From assembly GCA_022822625.1 (NCBI GenBank), contig JAJEAV010000009.1, positions 1 through 60,244 on the forward strand: a stretch of 60,244 nt of DNA, written 5' to 3'. Below are positions 33,964 to 43,070 of the stretch, in pieces. Each line of letters begins with the position of its first letter. The stretch's first letter is position 1. This DNA is from Gammaproteobacteria bacterium. GTDB taxonomy: Bacteria; Pseudomonadota; Gammaproteobacteria; Arenicellales; Poriferihabitantaceae. The notes beneath the pieces were generated by a model that searched no databases, had not been told where the DNA came from, and saw only the letters and a program-made list of their open reading frames with translations. The position numbers were made by a program, and so were the translations under genes.

Positions 33964-34622
33964 TGGAGAATTATCGTATCGTGTTATCCAATGTGCTATT
34001 ACACTATTCTTGCTGTTACATATTCATGCGCGCAAGAACCATAGCGTGTCGGCCTCAGGGATTGGGCCAGTTGTACGGCGAGGGGCGTTGACATTCGTTG
34101 CTCCTATGGCCTGCGAAAAGATATAGGGCTAATGTTGTACATAATTCCTGCTCATTGCTTCAGTTAAGATGGTGTTTGATGTCTTTCCGGAGCCGCCAAC
34201 TTTTGTGGCTATAGGATTTACAGGCTCTGGTTCATTGTATTTCAACGTTTCAATGGTTGTCCAGAAAACCCTTGAGTTATTCGGGTCGGGTTGGACGGAG
34301 AGACATTCAGTAATCTCTCGACCTCAAGCCGTTTCCAGTTATGTTGCTGGGGTCGGAAATATTGGAGGGCCTTGCATAGGTATATCCGACGATAGCTCCT
34401 CTCAATGCGAATCCCGGCTTGTTTGCCTCGATCATATAGAGGGCGATGTTCTCAGAATGGAAAATGAGACGAGTCATGAATCCAGCATGGTCTGCATGAT
34501 GTCAGGCTACCTGATGAGTTGTCCAGTATATAATTCCCATCTCAATCCATTTAATGACTATGGGCACATTATGCCTGCAATATAACGGTTGATTTGTTCA
34601 ACATGATCGGGAGCAATTACTT
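33964..34622. other. Intergenic region between lptF and acnA
   Basis: About 660 bases. An open frame of 138 codons at 34169-34585 (+) shows no motif, no family resemblance and no clear ribosome-binding site, so I do not call it a gene. Divergent promoters for lptF and acnA must lie here. TGTAAT (minus strand, 33998-34003) is a possible lptF -10 without a good -35. Confidence 0.45.
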
Positions 34623-37319
34623 GTGAGCCAAAGCAGCAACAATTCATTTGATAGTTTTTCCACACTTGAAGTTTCCGGAAAGAGCTACGGTTATTTTAAT
34701 CTGAGCTCGGAAAAAATATCAGGACTCGGAGATATTTGTTCCTTACCGAACTCCATCAAGGTTCTGCTCGAAAATCTGCTCAGACATGACGACGGATCCG
34801 ACAACTCACGCAAGGACATTGAAGTCGTAGCCAACAGTGCTACAAATTATCTAAGACATGAAATTGCCTATTATCCTGCCCGTGTGTTGATGCAGGATTT
34901 TACCGGTGTTCCGGCAGTCGTTGATCTCGCAGCCATGCGCGATGCGTTGGTCAAGGCCGGCGTCAACCCTGAGAAGATCAATCCGCTTTCACAAGTCGAC
35001 CTGGTGATTGATCATTCCGTAGTGATCGACAGATTTGCCTCGAATTCCGCATTTGCAGCCAATGTCGATCTGGAGATGCAGAGAAATGCCGAGCGTTATG
35101 CTTTCCTGAAATGGGGTCAGGGTGCCTTCAACAATTTCAGGCTTGTACCTCCGGGCACTGGAATCATTCATCAGGTGAATCTGGAATATATCGCACGTGC
35201 TATATGGACACGGGATCAGGACGGACAGGTCATTGCCTTTCCGGATACGCTTGTGGGTACAGACAGCCATACTACCATGATCAATGGTCTCGGTGTCTTG
35301 GGTTGGGGAGTTGGAGGTATCGAGGCTGAAGCAGCGATGCTGGGTCAGGCTATTCCAATGCTCATTCCTGAAGTAGTCGGATTTGAATTGAGCGGAAAAC
35401 TCGAGGACGGGATTACTGCTACCGATCTGGTATTGCGCATTGTGCAAATGCTTCGCGAGCATGGCGTAGTCGGCAAGTTTGTCGAATTCTATGGATCGGC
35501 ACTGGATAACTTGCCGTTGGCTGATCGGGCGACTATTGCCAACATGGCACCCGAATATGGAGCAACCTGTGGATTTTTTCCCATTGACCGGAAAACCATC
35601 GAATATCTCGAACTCAGTGGCCGGGATAAGGAAGTTACGTGTCTCGTTGAAGCATATTGCAAGGCCCAGGGCATGTGGCGTGAATCCGGTACCCCAAATC
35701 CGGTTTTCCAGTCTGCACTGCATCTTGATCTGGGTGAAGTTAGACCAAATCTGTCTGGTCCCAGCCGTCCACAGGATCGGGTCCCCATGCCACAATTGCG
35801 GGAAGCCACTGAAGAGTTTATCACTGCGAATGTCGAGAAAGATCAAGTCGAAGCAACATTTCAAAGCGGCGATGATTTCAAGATGACTCATGGAGACGTG
35901 GTTGTTGCCGCAATTACATCCTGTACCAACACCTCGAATCCGGCCGTTATGATTGGAGCTGGTCTGGTCGCGAAAAAGGCATCAGAGCGGGGACTCAGTC
36001 GCAAACCATGGGTTAAGACATCTCTTGCCCCGGGATCCAAAGTGGTCACCGAATATCTGGAAAAAGCAGGTTTGCAAACCTATCTGGATGAAATGGGATT
36101 CAATGCCGTAGCAATTGGCTGCACAACCTGTATCGGAAATTCGGGACCTCTTCCTGAACCGGTTCATAACACCATCAAGGATAATAATCTGGTGGTCTCA
36201 TCGGTGCTCTCGGGCAATCGTAATTTCGAAGGACGTATCCATCCCCTAGTCAAGGCAAACTGGTTGGCCTCCCCACCTTTGGTGGTTGCCTATGCATTGG
36301 CAGGTACCACTCGAATTAATCTGGACAGCGAGCCCATCGGTAAAGATCGGGATGGTAATGATGTCTTCTTGCGCGAGCTCTGGCCGAGCAATGATGAAGT
36401 GACAAACGAGATCGGCAAAATCGATAAATCCATGTTTATTGAAAAATATGCCAATGTGTTTGAAGGAGATGACAAGTGGCAGGCGATCCCTGCAGGTTCA
36501 GGTACTACCTACTCTTTTCCGCCGGAGTCGACTTATATTCAGCTTCCTCCGTTCTTTGACAAGATTTATACCAGTGGCAAGGACCAGAATATTATGGGTG
36601 CCAGGGTTCTCGCGATGCTGGGTGATTCGGTAACCACAGATCACATTTCTCCGGCAGGTTCCATTGCTCAAGGCAGCCCTGCCGCGAAATACCTGATCTC
36701 CAGAGGAGTTGAACCAAGAGATTTCAACTCTTATGGATCAAGGCGTGGCAATCATGAAGTAATGATGCGTGGCACATTTGCCAATATTCGTATCCGTAAC
36801 GAACTGGTTCCGGAGGTTGAAGGAGGGTATACCTGCCTGCCTGATTCAGAAGAAGTGTTGCCTATCTATGATGCTGCGATGTACTACATGGAGCGAGGCA
36901 TTCCTTCAGTGGTGATTGCGGGCAAGGAATACGGCACTGGATCGAGTAGGGATTGGGCTGCCAAGGGAGCATTGTTGTTGGGCATTAAGGCCGTGATCGT
37001 AGAGAGCTATGAAAGAATCCACCGCTCGAATCTGGTTGGCATGGGTGTCCTACCGTTGCAATTCATGCCGGGCGAGGACCGAAAGGTACACAAGATCAAG
37101 GGTTCAGACACCATTGATATACTTGGACTGGATGGTGAACTGACCCCTGGTCAAGTGTTTGAGGCCAATATCAATCGGGCTGATGGGTCAGTCGAAAAGA
37201 TCCAGCTGAAGTCCAGAATCGATACGGCAATCGAGGTTGAATATTTTCTCTCGGGTGGGGTCCTGCATTATGTGCTCAATCGGATTCGAGACAGTGTTTG
37301 TACGGAAGTTGCAGGTTAG
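34623..37319 (+). CDS. acnA: Aconitate hydratase A
   Basis: Isomerises citrate and isocitrate in the TCA cycle. The 898 residues match bacterial AcnA/IRP1-type aconitase. The 4Fe-4S cluster cysteines are in ITSCTNTSNPAVMIG (about residues 424-438) and IGCTTCIGNSGPLPEP (about 498-513). PDTLVGTDSHTTMINGLGVL and the C-terminal swivel domain with GKEYGTGSSRDWAAKG are intact. The start codon is GTG at 34623 (GTG AGC CAA). No citrate-cycle neighbour is in the window. Its 3' end converges on the binding-protein gene 54 bases away; a weak 6-bp hairpin (37334-37354) lies between. Confidence 0.97.
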   Translation: MSQSSNNSFDSFSTLEVSGKSYGYFNLSSEKISGLGDICSLPNSIKVLLENLLRHDDGSDNSRKDIEVVANSATNYLRHEIAYYPARVLMQDFTGVPAVVDLAAMRDALVKAGVNPEKINPLSQVDLVIDHSVVIDRFASNSAFAANVDLEMQRNAERYAFLKWGQGAFNNFRLVPPGTGIIHQVNLEYIARAIWTRDQDGQVIAFPDTLVGTDSHTTMINGLGVLGWGVGGIEAEAAMLGQAIPMLIPEVVGFELSGKLEDGITATDLVLRIVQMLREHGVVGKFVEFYGSALDNLPLADRATIANMAPEYGATCGFFPIDRKTIEYLELSGRDKEVTCLVEAYCKAQGMWRESGTPNPVFQSALHLDLGEVRPNLSGPSRPQDRVPMPQLREATEEFITANVEKDQVEATFQSGDDFKMTHGDVVVAAITSCTNTSNPAVMIGAGLVAKKASERGLSRKPWVKTSLAPGSKVVTEYLEKAGLQTYLDEMGFNAVAIGCTTCIGNSGPLPEPVHNTIKDNNLVVSSVLSGNRNFEGRIHPLVKANWLASPPLVVAYALAGTTRINLDSEPIGKDRDGNDVFLRELWPSNDEVTNEIGKIDKSMFIEKYANVFEGDDKWQAIPAGSGTTYSFPPESTYIQLPPFFDKIYTSGKDQNIMGARVLAMLGDSVTTDHISPAGSIAQGSPAAKYLISRGVEPRDFNSYGSRRGNHEVMMRGTFANIRIRNELVPEVEGGYTCLPDSEEVLPIYDAAMYYMERGIPSVVIAGKEYGTGSSRDWAAKGALLLGIKAVIVESYERIHRSNLVGMGVLPLQFMPGEDRKVHKIKGSDTIDILGLDGELTPGQVFEANINRADGSVEKIQLKSRIDTAIEVEYFLSGGVLHYVLNRIRDSVCTEVAG

Positions 37320-37373
37320 TTCCCCATGCATTGATTTCAGCATTGCAGTGAAATTTCCTCATGGAAGACGTGG

Positions 37374-38411
37374 TTAACTACCCCAACACTGTTTTTGGGC
37401 CTGCTTGCTGGATATGGATGGAATATTTGCTACTGGTTTGTCAGTGACCAGGGCTACGCCAGTGTCATGGAAATCAAGACCGGGCGTGTTGAAAGTCCCG
37501 GACTTTTTACCCGTCCTCATGTACTCAAAAACCGTCTTGATTCCAAGCAATGCCATTCGAGCAGGGTACTGCATGGCAGTGGCATCAATCGCCCCTCGCG
37601 CAATTTTCTTGACTCCTGAACAGCCACCGTCAATAGTCACAATTATGACTTCTTTCTCCTTGCCGAGTGCCTCCAATGCTGAATAGGCTCCGAATGCTGC
37701 CGGCTCATTGATCGTGTAAACCAGATCAATATCCGGGTATTTCTGCATCAGGGTCATTAAGGCAGTCCGGCCACCCTCTTCAGTGCCGTTTGTTATGCCG
37801 CTGCCAATGATACGAGAGTCATCTTCATCGTACTTGATGTCAGGGTTCCTTATGTCGATTCCGAAACCCGAAAGGAATCCTTGATTGCGTAAAACATCCA
37901 CGGTTATCTGGTTTTCGTATCCATCCAGCATTGCAATTCTTGCATGATTTGCAGAGTCTCCCATTCGTGCTCTCGCCCATTGCCCGATTAGCTCTCCTGC
38001 CTTGAAGTTATCGGTTGCAAAAGTTGCATCAACGAGTTCCGGCGGGTCAAACGGGGTGTCGAGCGCAACGATCATTGCACCCGCTTCCCGTGCCTTGATG
38101 ATGCTCTCAGCAAGTAATGCGGGATCTGAAGGGGTGATCAAGATTCCCTTGACACCTGCCTCCAAGAGCATTTCAATCGCTTCGACCTGTGCGTCGGTGT
38201 CGCCATCAAAACTGCCCGAGAACGTTTTCAATTCAAGATTGAGGTCACGGGATTTATCGAGTGCTGTGCGTTCTATAGCGAGGAAGAACGGGTTGGCATC
38301 AGACTTGATGATTAGCCCTGCGACTAGGTCTGCGGCCAAAGCGGGGGGCATGGAGATAACCAGCACCAATACAAGTATAGCAGGCAGACGCTTGAAAATA
38401 CTGATAGTCAT
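37374..38411 (-). CDS. Periplasmic sugar-type ABC substrate-binding protein (orphan)
   Basis: Ribose/fructose-type (Peripla_BP_4) binding protein. From an ATG at 38411 the product starts with a clear signal peptide (MTISIFKRLPAILVLVLVIS, cleavage after PALA) and then ADLVAGLIIKSDANPFFLAI, about 345 residues in all. Upstream non-ATG starts would bury the signal peptide behind 39 residues. KGILITPSDPALLAESIIKA, MIVALDTPFDPPELVDATFA and the ending DTGVALVTDKPVANIPS are typical of the FrcB/RbsB group. No permease or ATPase gene is adjacent, so its transporter partners must be elsewhere or lost. It reads away from the MITE at 38616. Confidence 0.85.
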   Translation of the reverse strand: MTISIFKRLPAILVLVLVISMPPALAADLVAGLIIKSDANPFFLAIERTALDKSRDLNLELKTFSGSFDGDTDAQVEAIEMLLEAGVKGILITPSDPALLAESIIKAREAGAMIVALDTPFDPPELVDATFATDNFKAGELIGQWARARMGDSANHARIAMLDGYENQITVDVLRNQGFLSGFGIDIRNPDIKYDEDDSRIIGSGITNGTEEGGRTALMTLMQKYPDIDLVYTINEPAAFGAYSALEALGKEKEVIIVTIDGGCSGVKKIARGAIDATAMQYPARMALLGIKTVFEYMRTGKKSGTFNTPGLDFHDTGVALVTDKPVANIPSISSKQAQKQCWGS

Positions 38412-38604
38412 TTCGAATGGTTGCAGGAGAGGTTTCCCTATGGATGATAACACTTTGATCCGGCAGTGCGTGTCATACACCAGATGATAATAGTCACTTA
38501 ACATGGATAACGCTTCATTTATCACCAACTCGGAAAGAAATACCCAGCTTTTTCTGTTATCCCTGTTTATTCAGTCAGATGACGCAGTCAAAAATTAGCC
38601 CTGT

Positions 38605-38615
38605 GCTGCTTGATT
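38605..38615. repeat. Target site duplication, left copy
   Basis: GCTGCTTGATT, identical to 38901-38911 on the other side of the element. Confidence 0.9.
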
Positions 38616-38900
38616 AGCAATTCTAATTATGAAAAACATTTTCGGTCAGATCAGGACAATATATTGTTTTATAGGAATATTTTTCTGACCGGTTTCAGCG
38701 CAGAACAGTTTATGACATTTTCCTGTCAAGAAGACAGTGACAGGAAAATCAAGAACAACCGTTCCGAAGACTTGTTTCGTTTACTTGCCCAGCAAGGTAC
38801 CTCGAACCGTTTCCCAGCCGAAACGAAAAGATAAAATATCATTACACAACAATAGCCTATAAGATGCCATCAAAAAACAATCTCCATAATTAGAATTGCT
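38616..38900. mobile_element. MITE-like non-autonomous element, 285 bp, with 11-bp target duplication
   Basis: The ends are inverted: AGCAATTCTAATTATG at 38616-38631 mirrors 38885-38900. The element is flanked by a perfect 11-bp direct repeat GCTGCTTGATT (38605-38615 and 38901-38911), the footprint of transposition. It has no transposase; the 74-codon frame inside has no recognisable similarity. Internal hairpins are present, the best with 10-bp arms at 38718-38727 and 38739-38748. The ends equal those of the decayed IS at 15192-15763, so both belong to one family. It sits between the binding-protein gene and the methyltransferase operon, in their shared upstream region. Confidence 0.9.
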
Positions 38901-38911
38901 GCTGCTTGATT
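38901..38911. repeat. Target site duplication, right copy
   Basis: GCTGCTTGATT, identical to 38605-38615. The intact duplication means a fairly recent insertion. Confidence 0.9.
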
Positions 38912-39027
38912 GTTTAACGGAATGCTAGTGACTTTCATGGTATGATTTCCAGGTTGCAAATGCAGAATGTTGATATCATCTCGAAAACAATATATCAGCA
39001 ATATTGTCGTGCTCGGGAGGAGTGCGG

Positions 39028-40080
39028 ATGGATTTCTACGATTTTTTCAGCGGGTGCGGGGGTACGAGCAGGGGAATGCAGGCGGCGGGTATGGAGGTTC
39101 GCTTCGGTCTCGATTCCGACTCCGACGCGAAAAAGACTTTCATAAGCAATTTCCACAAAGCCAAGTTCATCCGTTCCGATATCCGAAAGGTATCGGTCAA
39201 GGATGTCATCCCCTATATCCAGCGACGCAACGGATGCCCTTTAGTGTTTGGGGCATGCGCTCCATGTCAACCTTTTTCCACACAGACCAAGAATCAAGGA
39301 ACTGAGGATGACAGGAGAAACCTGCTTGAAGAATTCCACCGATTCATTGAACATTTTCTTCCCGAATACGTTTTTCTCGAAAACGTACCGGGGCTAAAAC
39401 AGGTCGGCCAAGGGAGCACATTCGAACATTTCACCGAATTTCTTGGTGGCTTGGGTTATTTCCATGACTCTGGCACTGTCATGGTTCATGATTTCGGGGT
39501 TCCGCAGACAAGACGAAGACTGATTCTGATGGCAAGCCTGAACGGATCAATCAAGTTGCCGAAACCCACTCACGGGCCAGGAACCGACAATCCCGACCTA
39601 CCCACTGTTTGGGACTGGATTTCAGATCTTCCTCCGATCAAAGCGGGAGAAACCCATCCAAAGGATTCCAATCATCGTGCTGCTCGGTTGTCCTCTCTGA
39701 ATCTACAGCGGATTTCGTCGACCCCGGAAGGGGGCAGTCGACTGGATTGGCCTGAAAAATTCAAGCTGAGATGCCACAAAACCCATTCGGGCCATACCGA
39801 CGTTTACGGCAGAATGCACAAGAACCGGCCAGCCGCGGCACTGACGACCCGTTGCATCAGCCTTTCGAATGGACGGTACGGTCATCCTATCCAAGACCGG
39901 GCGATTAGTGTGCGCGAGGCAGCCTGCATTCAGACGTTTCCGAGTGATTTCCGCTTCTTTGGAAGCCTGAACTCGATGGCTCGACAGGTAGGTAACGCCG
40001 TGCCCGTGGAGTTGGCCAGAATCTGCGGTCTCCAGATGATGGAACACTTCAATACTGTCCAAAGTATTCGTAACGCATAG
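39028..40080 (+). CDS. DNA (cytosine-5) methyltransferase
   Basis: Transfers a methyl group from S-adenosylmethionine to cytosine C5 in DNA. The ATG at 39028 follows a strong GGGAGGAG and starts directly at motif I (MDFYDFFSGCGGTSRGMQAA), giving 350 residues; an upstream in-frame start at 39004 lacks such a site. The catalytic cysteine is C80 in motif IV (GACAPCQPFS). Motif VI is FLENVPGL (about 116-123), motif VIII PQTRRRLIL, and motif X RQVGNAVPVELA. The target-recognition region (about 200-300) contains HTDVYGRMHKNRPAAALTTR. It is the first gene of a three-gene operon, with only 2 bases before the GHKL gene. No restriction endonuclease is adjacent. The recognition sequence is unknown. Confidence 0.92.
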   Translation: MDFYDFFSGCGGTSRGMQAAGMEVRFGLDSDSDAKKTFISNFHKAKFIRSDIRKVSVKDVIPYIQRRNGCPLVFGACAPCQPFSTQTKNQGTEDDRRNLLEEFHRFIEHFLPEYVFLENVPGLKQVGQGSTFEHFTEFLGGLGYFHDSGTVMVHDFGVPQTRRRLILMASLNGSIKLPKPTHGPGTDNPDLPTVWDWISDLPPIKAGETHPKDSNHRAARLSSLNLQRISSTPEGGSRLDWPEKFKLRCHKTHSGHTDVYGRMHKNRPAAALTTRCISLSNGRYGHPIQDRAISVREAACIQTFPSDFRFFGSLNSMARQVGNAVPVELARICGLQMMEHFNTVQSIRNA

Positions 40081-40082
40081 TC

Positions 40083-43058
40083 ATGGCAAGGTTTTCAGTC
40101 AATGCAAGAACGGTCGACATGCTGGGGCGACAACAGATCGCTGGCATACCGACTGCGATCAGCGAGTTGTTCAAGAATGCGCATGATGCGTATGCGCGCA
40201 ATGTAGAGGTGGACTACTTCCGGGACGACGGATTGTTCGTTCTTCGAGACGACGGACTGGGGATGACCCGGGAGGACTTCGAGAGAAGGTGGCTGACGCT
40301 CGGAACGGATAGCAAGGTTGATTCGAGTGCACTGAAGCTTCCACCGACAGACCCAAGTCAGCCGAAGCGCCCAATTCTCGGGGAAAAGGGCATCGGGCGG
40401 TTGGCGATAGCCGTGATAGGCAGTCAGGTTCTTGTGTTGTCAAGAGCCAGGATTGGCGGCGAGCCTTCTGACAGTATCGTAGCCGCATATCTTCATTGGG
40501 GGATTTTCGAACTTCCCGGACTGAATCTGGACGAGGTTGAAATTCCCTTGAGGGAATTTTCAGCAGAAGGTTTGCCGGGAAGAGAGGAAGTCGGGGAGAT
40601 GGTCGAAGAGACTGTCTCCATGCTGGACAAGCTGAATACCGGACCGAATGTTGGGAAGATCGCCGAGATTCGGGAGCAAATGGACCGATTCAACGTCGAC
40701 CCCCACGAATATTCCAAATTTCTGGTCGGGCCTTCTTTAATGGATTCCGGTTGCGGGACGCATTTCTACATCCTTCCTGCGGATCCGATCATCAATGATG
40801 ACATCGACATGCGGGAAGCGGATAACAAGGCGACATTGTTCGAAAGAAACCTAATCGGATTCACAAACACGATGACACCGAACCATGGGAAGCCACCCAT
40901 AATCGCTCGATTCCGCGATCACATAGACGAAGGAAGGCCCGAGGAGCTGATCGGGGACCAAGCATTCTTCACGCCTGACGAATTCGAGAATGTCGATCAC
41001 CATTTCCATGGTGAGTTCGACGAATATGGTCAGTTTTGCGGAACGGTGGGCATCTACCAAATGAAACCTGATCCCTATACTTTGAACTGGAGCAAGTCGG
41101 ACGGTATGAAGACGCTATGTGGCCCGTTCAAACTATCGTTTGCCTATATGCAGGGGTTGGCGAAAGATTCGTTGCTGGATCCTAGGGAACACGCGCGTCT
41201 CAAGCGTAAGCTGGACCGGCATGGAGGGCTGTACATCTACCGGGACGGAATCCGTATACTGCCGTATGGTGATTCCGACTACGATTGGCTGGACATTGAG
41301 AGAAACAGGACCCTGAGCGCCGGATACTACTTCTACTCGTATCGCAGGATGTTCGGCTTCGTCAATCTTACCAAGGATTCAAACCCGATGCTTCAGGAAA
41401 AGGCGGGCCGGGAAGGTTTCAGGGAGAACAAGGCCTATCGTCAACTGAGATCAATCCTGATGAATTTCTTTACTCAAACAGCAGGGGATTTCTTCCGTGA
41501 CGACGGCAAGTACGCCGACCCGCATGCGGAAAAGAGAGAAGAACTGAATAGGAACGAGAAAATACGGCGCAAAAAGTCAAATCAGGTCCGGGAGCGCCGG
41601 AAGGCTTTTCAGGGGGAGATGGAAGAGGCATTCAAGAAGATCGACGATCAGGAAGCTGAGACCAAATGTGACAGTATCTTGTCCGGCTTGAAACAGCATA
41701 TCGAGCGCATTCTCGTCAGCGACAGGCCAGAACGGTCCAAGGCTCTGGCGATCATGAGAAACGAAAAGGAGGCACGGGAAGCTCTTCATGAATTGCAAAG
41801 GAGCCTGCTCGTCCAGAAACCCCGGGGAGTAGGCCTCAACCGTAATCTCGACAGGGAATGGACCGCTTATTCGAATCATATCGAGCGCTTGGAGCGCGAG
41901 ACATTTCGTCCTCTCGAGGCTACGATCGAACAGTTCGTTTCCTCCAGCGCAGAAAAAGCAAAAATTCCCTTGGGAGATGTCTCCCGGTTGAGAGCCACTG
42001 TTGTTGAGAAAGGCAAAAGCGACGTAAAGACGGTGACAAAACTAGGCAAAGACATCAATGAGATGACTGACCACATAACCACGGAAATCAAGAATGATAC
42101 AAGCAAAAGTATCAAAGCCGTCAACCGGGTCGTAGATCAGGTCACGGAGCGACTCGAAGAGTTGAACCGAGAGTCGGGGGCGGTCCAGGATTTGACTGCC
42201 ATGCGATCAAAACTCGTCGAGCAGGTCGATTCAGTGTTCAAAATCGAGTCCAGAAAACTCGAGAGTCTGTGCGCCCAGCTTGAACAATTGAGAGAGTTCC
42301 GGAAGGCTGGCTTTGACAGCGTGGAACTTACGGAAGCATTGGAAGAGGAACTGGAAGAACTGAGATCCCGGCACGACACCGATCTGGAGCTTGCCCAGAT
42401 TGGGTTGGCCCTGAACACGGTAAGTCACGAATTCGAGAAATCCGTGGGGTCGCTTCGCAGAGGGATCAAACGACTGGAAGCTTGGGCGGATATGAACCCG
42501 GGTATCGAGGGTCTATATCGTGAACTCCGTATCAGCTTTGACCATCTGGACGAATATCTGGCATTGTTTACACCTCTGGATAGGCGCCTGCATCGCAATC
42601 GGATAGCCATTTCAGGCAGACATATTCATGAATTTCTGGAAAAGCTCTTTCACGCTCGTCTGAAGCGGCACGACATTGAGCTTTTCGCAACGGACGAATT
42701 CACGCGATCGTCGACCCTTTGCTATCCTTCTTCGCTATATCCGCCATTCGTGAATCTGGTGGACAATTCGATTTACTGGCTACAGAAGGTGCGAGACGAA
42801 TCCAGGAAAATCGAATTGGATGCTGACCGGAACGGGCTTTTGATAAAAGACAATGGTCCAGGGATCAGCGTCAGAGACAGGGAAAACATTTTCCAGATGA
42901 ATTTTTCTCGAAAGCCGGGAGGTCGTGGGATGGGTCTGCATATCTCCCGCGAAACCTTGTCGCGGGTTGGTCTTGGTCTGAATCTTGACTCGAAAATAAT
43001 ATCAGAAGGCACGATTTTCAGGATTTCCACAAGTAACAAATCCAACCTCACTTCTTGA
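40083..43058 (+). CDS. MORC/Hsp90-type GHKL ATPase fused to a histidine-kinase core
   Basis: 991 residues with two different GHKL ATP-binding domains. N-terminal (1 to about 380) is MORC/Hsp90-like: E28 and N32 in SELFKNAHDAYA, DDGLGM (D56, G58, G60), WLTLGTDSK, and GEKGIGRLA (100-108). A long charged coiled-coil region follows (about 480-770). The C-terminus is a histidine-kinase core: H-box TVSHEFEKS with H782, N-box NLVDNSIYW (N891, N895), G1 box KDNGPGI (D923), F-box IFQMNFSRKPG and G2 box GRGMGLHISRETL. No membrane segment or signal peptide is seen, so it is cytoplasmic. It sits between a DNA methyltransferase and a receiver-domain gene. MORC/MutL-type ATPases beside methyltransferases are known from restriction-modification-like loci; a working phosphorelay is inference. 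Confidence 0.85.
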   Translation: MARFSVNARTVDMLGRQQIAGIPTAISELFKNAHDAYARNVEVDYFRDDGLFVLRDDGLGMTREDFERRWLTLGTDSKVDSSALKLPPTDPSQPKRPILGEKGIGRLAIAVIGSQVLVLSRARIGGEPSDSIVAAYLHWGIFELPGLNLDEVEIPLREFSAEGLPGREEVGEMVEETVSMLDKLNTGPNVGKIAEIREQMDRFNVDPHEYSKFLVGPSLMDSGCGTHFYILPADPIINDDIDMREADNKATLFERNLIGFTNTMTPNHGKPPIIARFRDHIDEGRPEELIGDQAFFTPDEFENVDHHFHGEFDEYGQFCGTVGIYQMKPDPYTLNWSKSDGMKTLCGPFKLSFAYMQGLAKDSLLDPREHARLKRKLDRHGGLYIYRDGIRILPYGDSDYDWLDIERNRTLSAGYYFYSYRRMFGFVNLTKDSNPMLQEKAGREGFRENKAYRQLRSILMNFFTQTAGDFFRDDGKYADPHAEKREELNRNEKIRRKKSNQVRERRKAFQGEMEEAFKKIDDQEAETKCDSILSGLKQHIERILVSDRPERSKALAIMRNEKEAREALHELQRSLLVQKPRGVGLNRNLDREWTAYSNHIERLERETFRPLEATIEQFVSSSAEKAKIPLGDVSRLRATVVEKGKSDVKTVTKLGKDINEMTDHITTEIKNDTSKSIKAVNRVVDQVTERLEELNRESGAVQDLTAMRSKLVEQVDSVFKIESRKLESLCAQLEQLREFRKAGFDSVELTEALEEELEELRSRHDTDLELAQIGLALNTVSHEFEKSVGSLRRGIKRLEAWADMNPGIEGLYRELRISFDHLDEYLALFTPLDRRLHRNRIAISGRHIHEFLEKLFHARLKRHDIELFATDEFTRSSTLCYPSSLYPPFVNLVDNSIYWLQKVRDESRKIELDADRNGLLIKDNGPGISVRDRENIFQMNFSRKPGGRGMGLHISRETLSRVGLGLNLDSKIISEGTIFRISTSNKSNLTS

Positions 43059-43070
43059 GGAACAGAAGCA

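Noticed and set aside
34169..34585. 138-codon frame between lptF and acnA
   Set aside because: No motif or family; the amino-acid composition and lack of a Shine-Dalgarno suggest chance in a long gap.
38610..38834. 74-codon frame inside the MITE
   Set aside because: It begins in the flanking duplication and runs through the inverted repeat and hairpins; no transposase resemblance.
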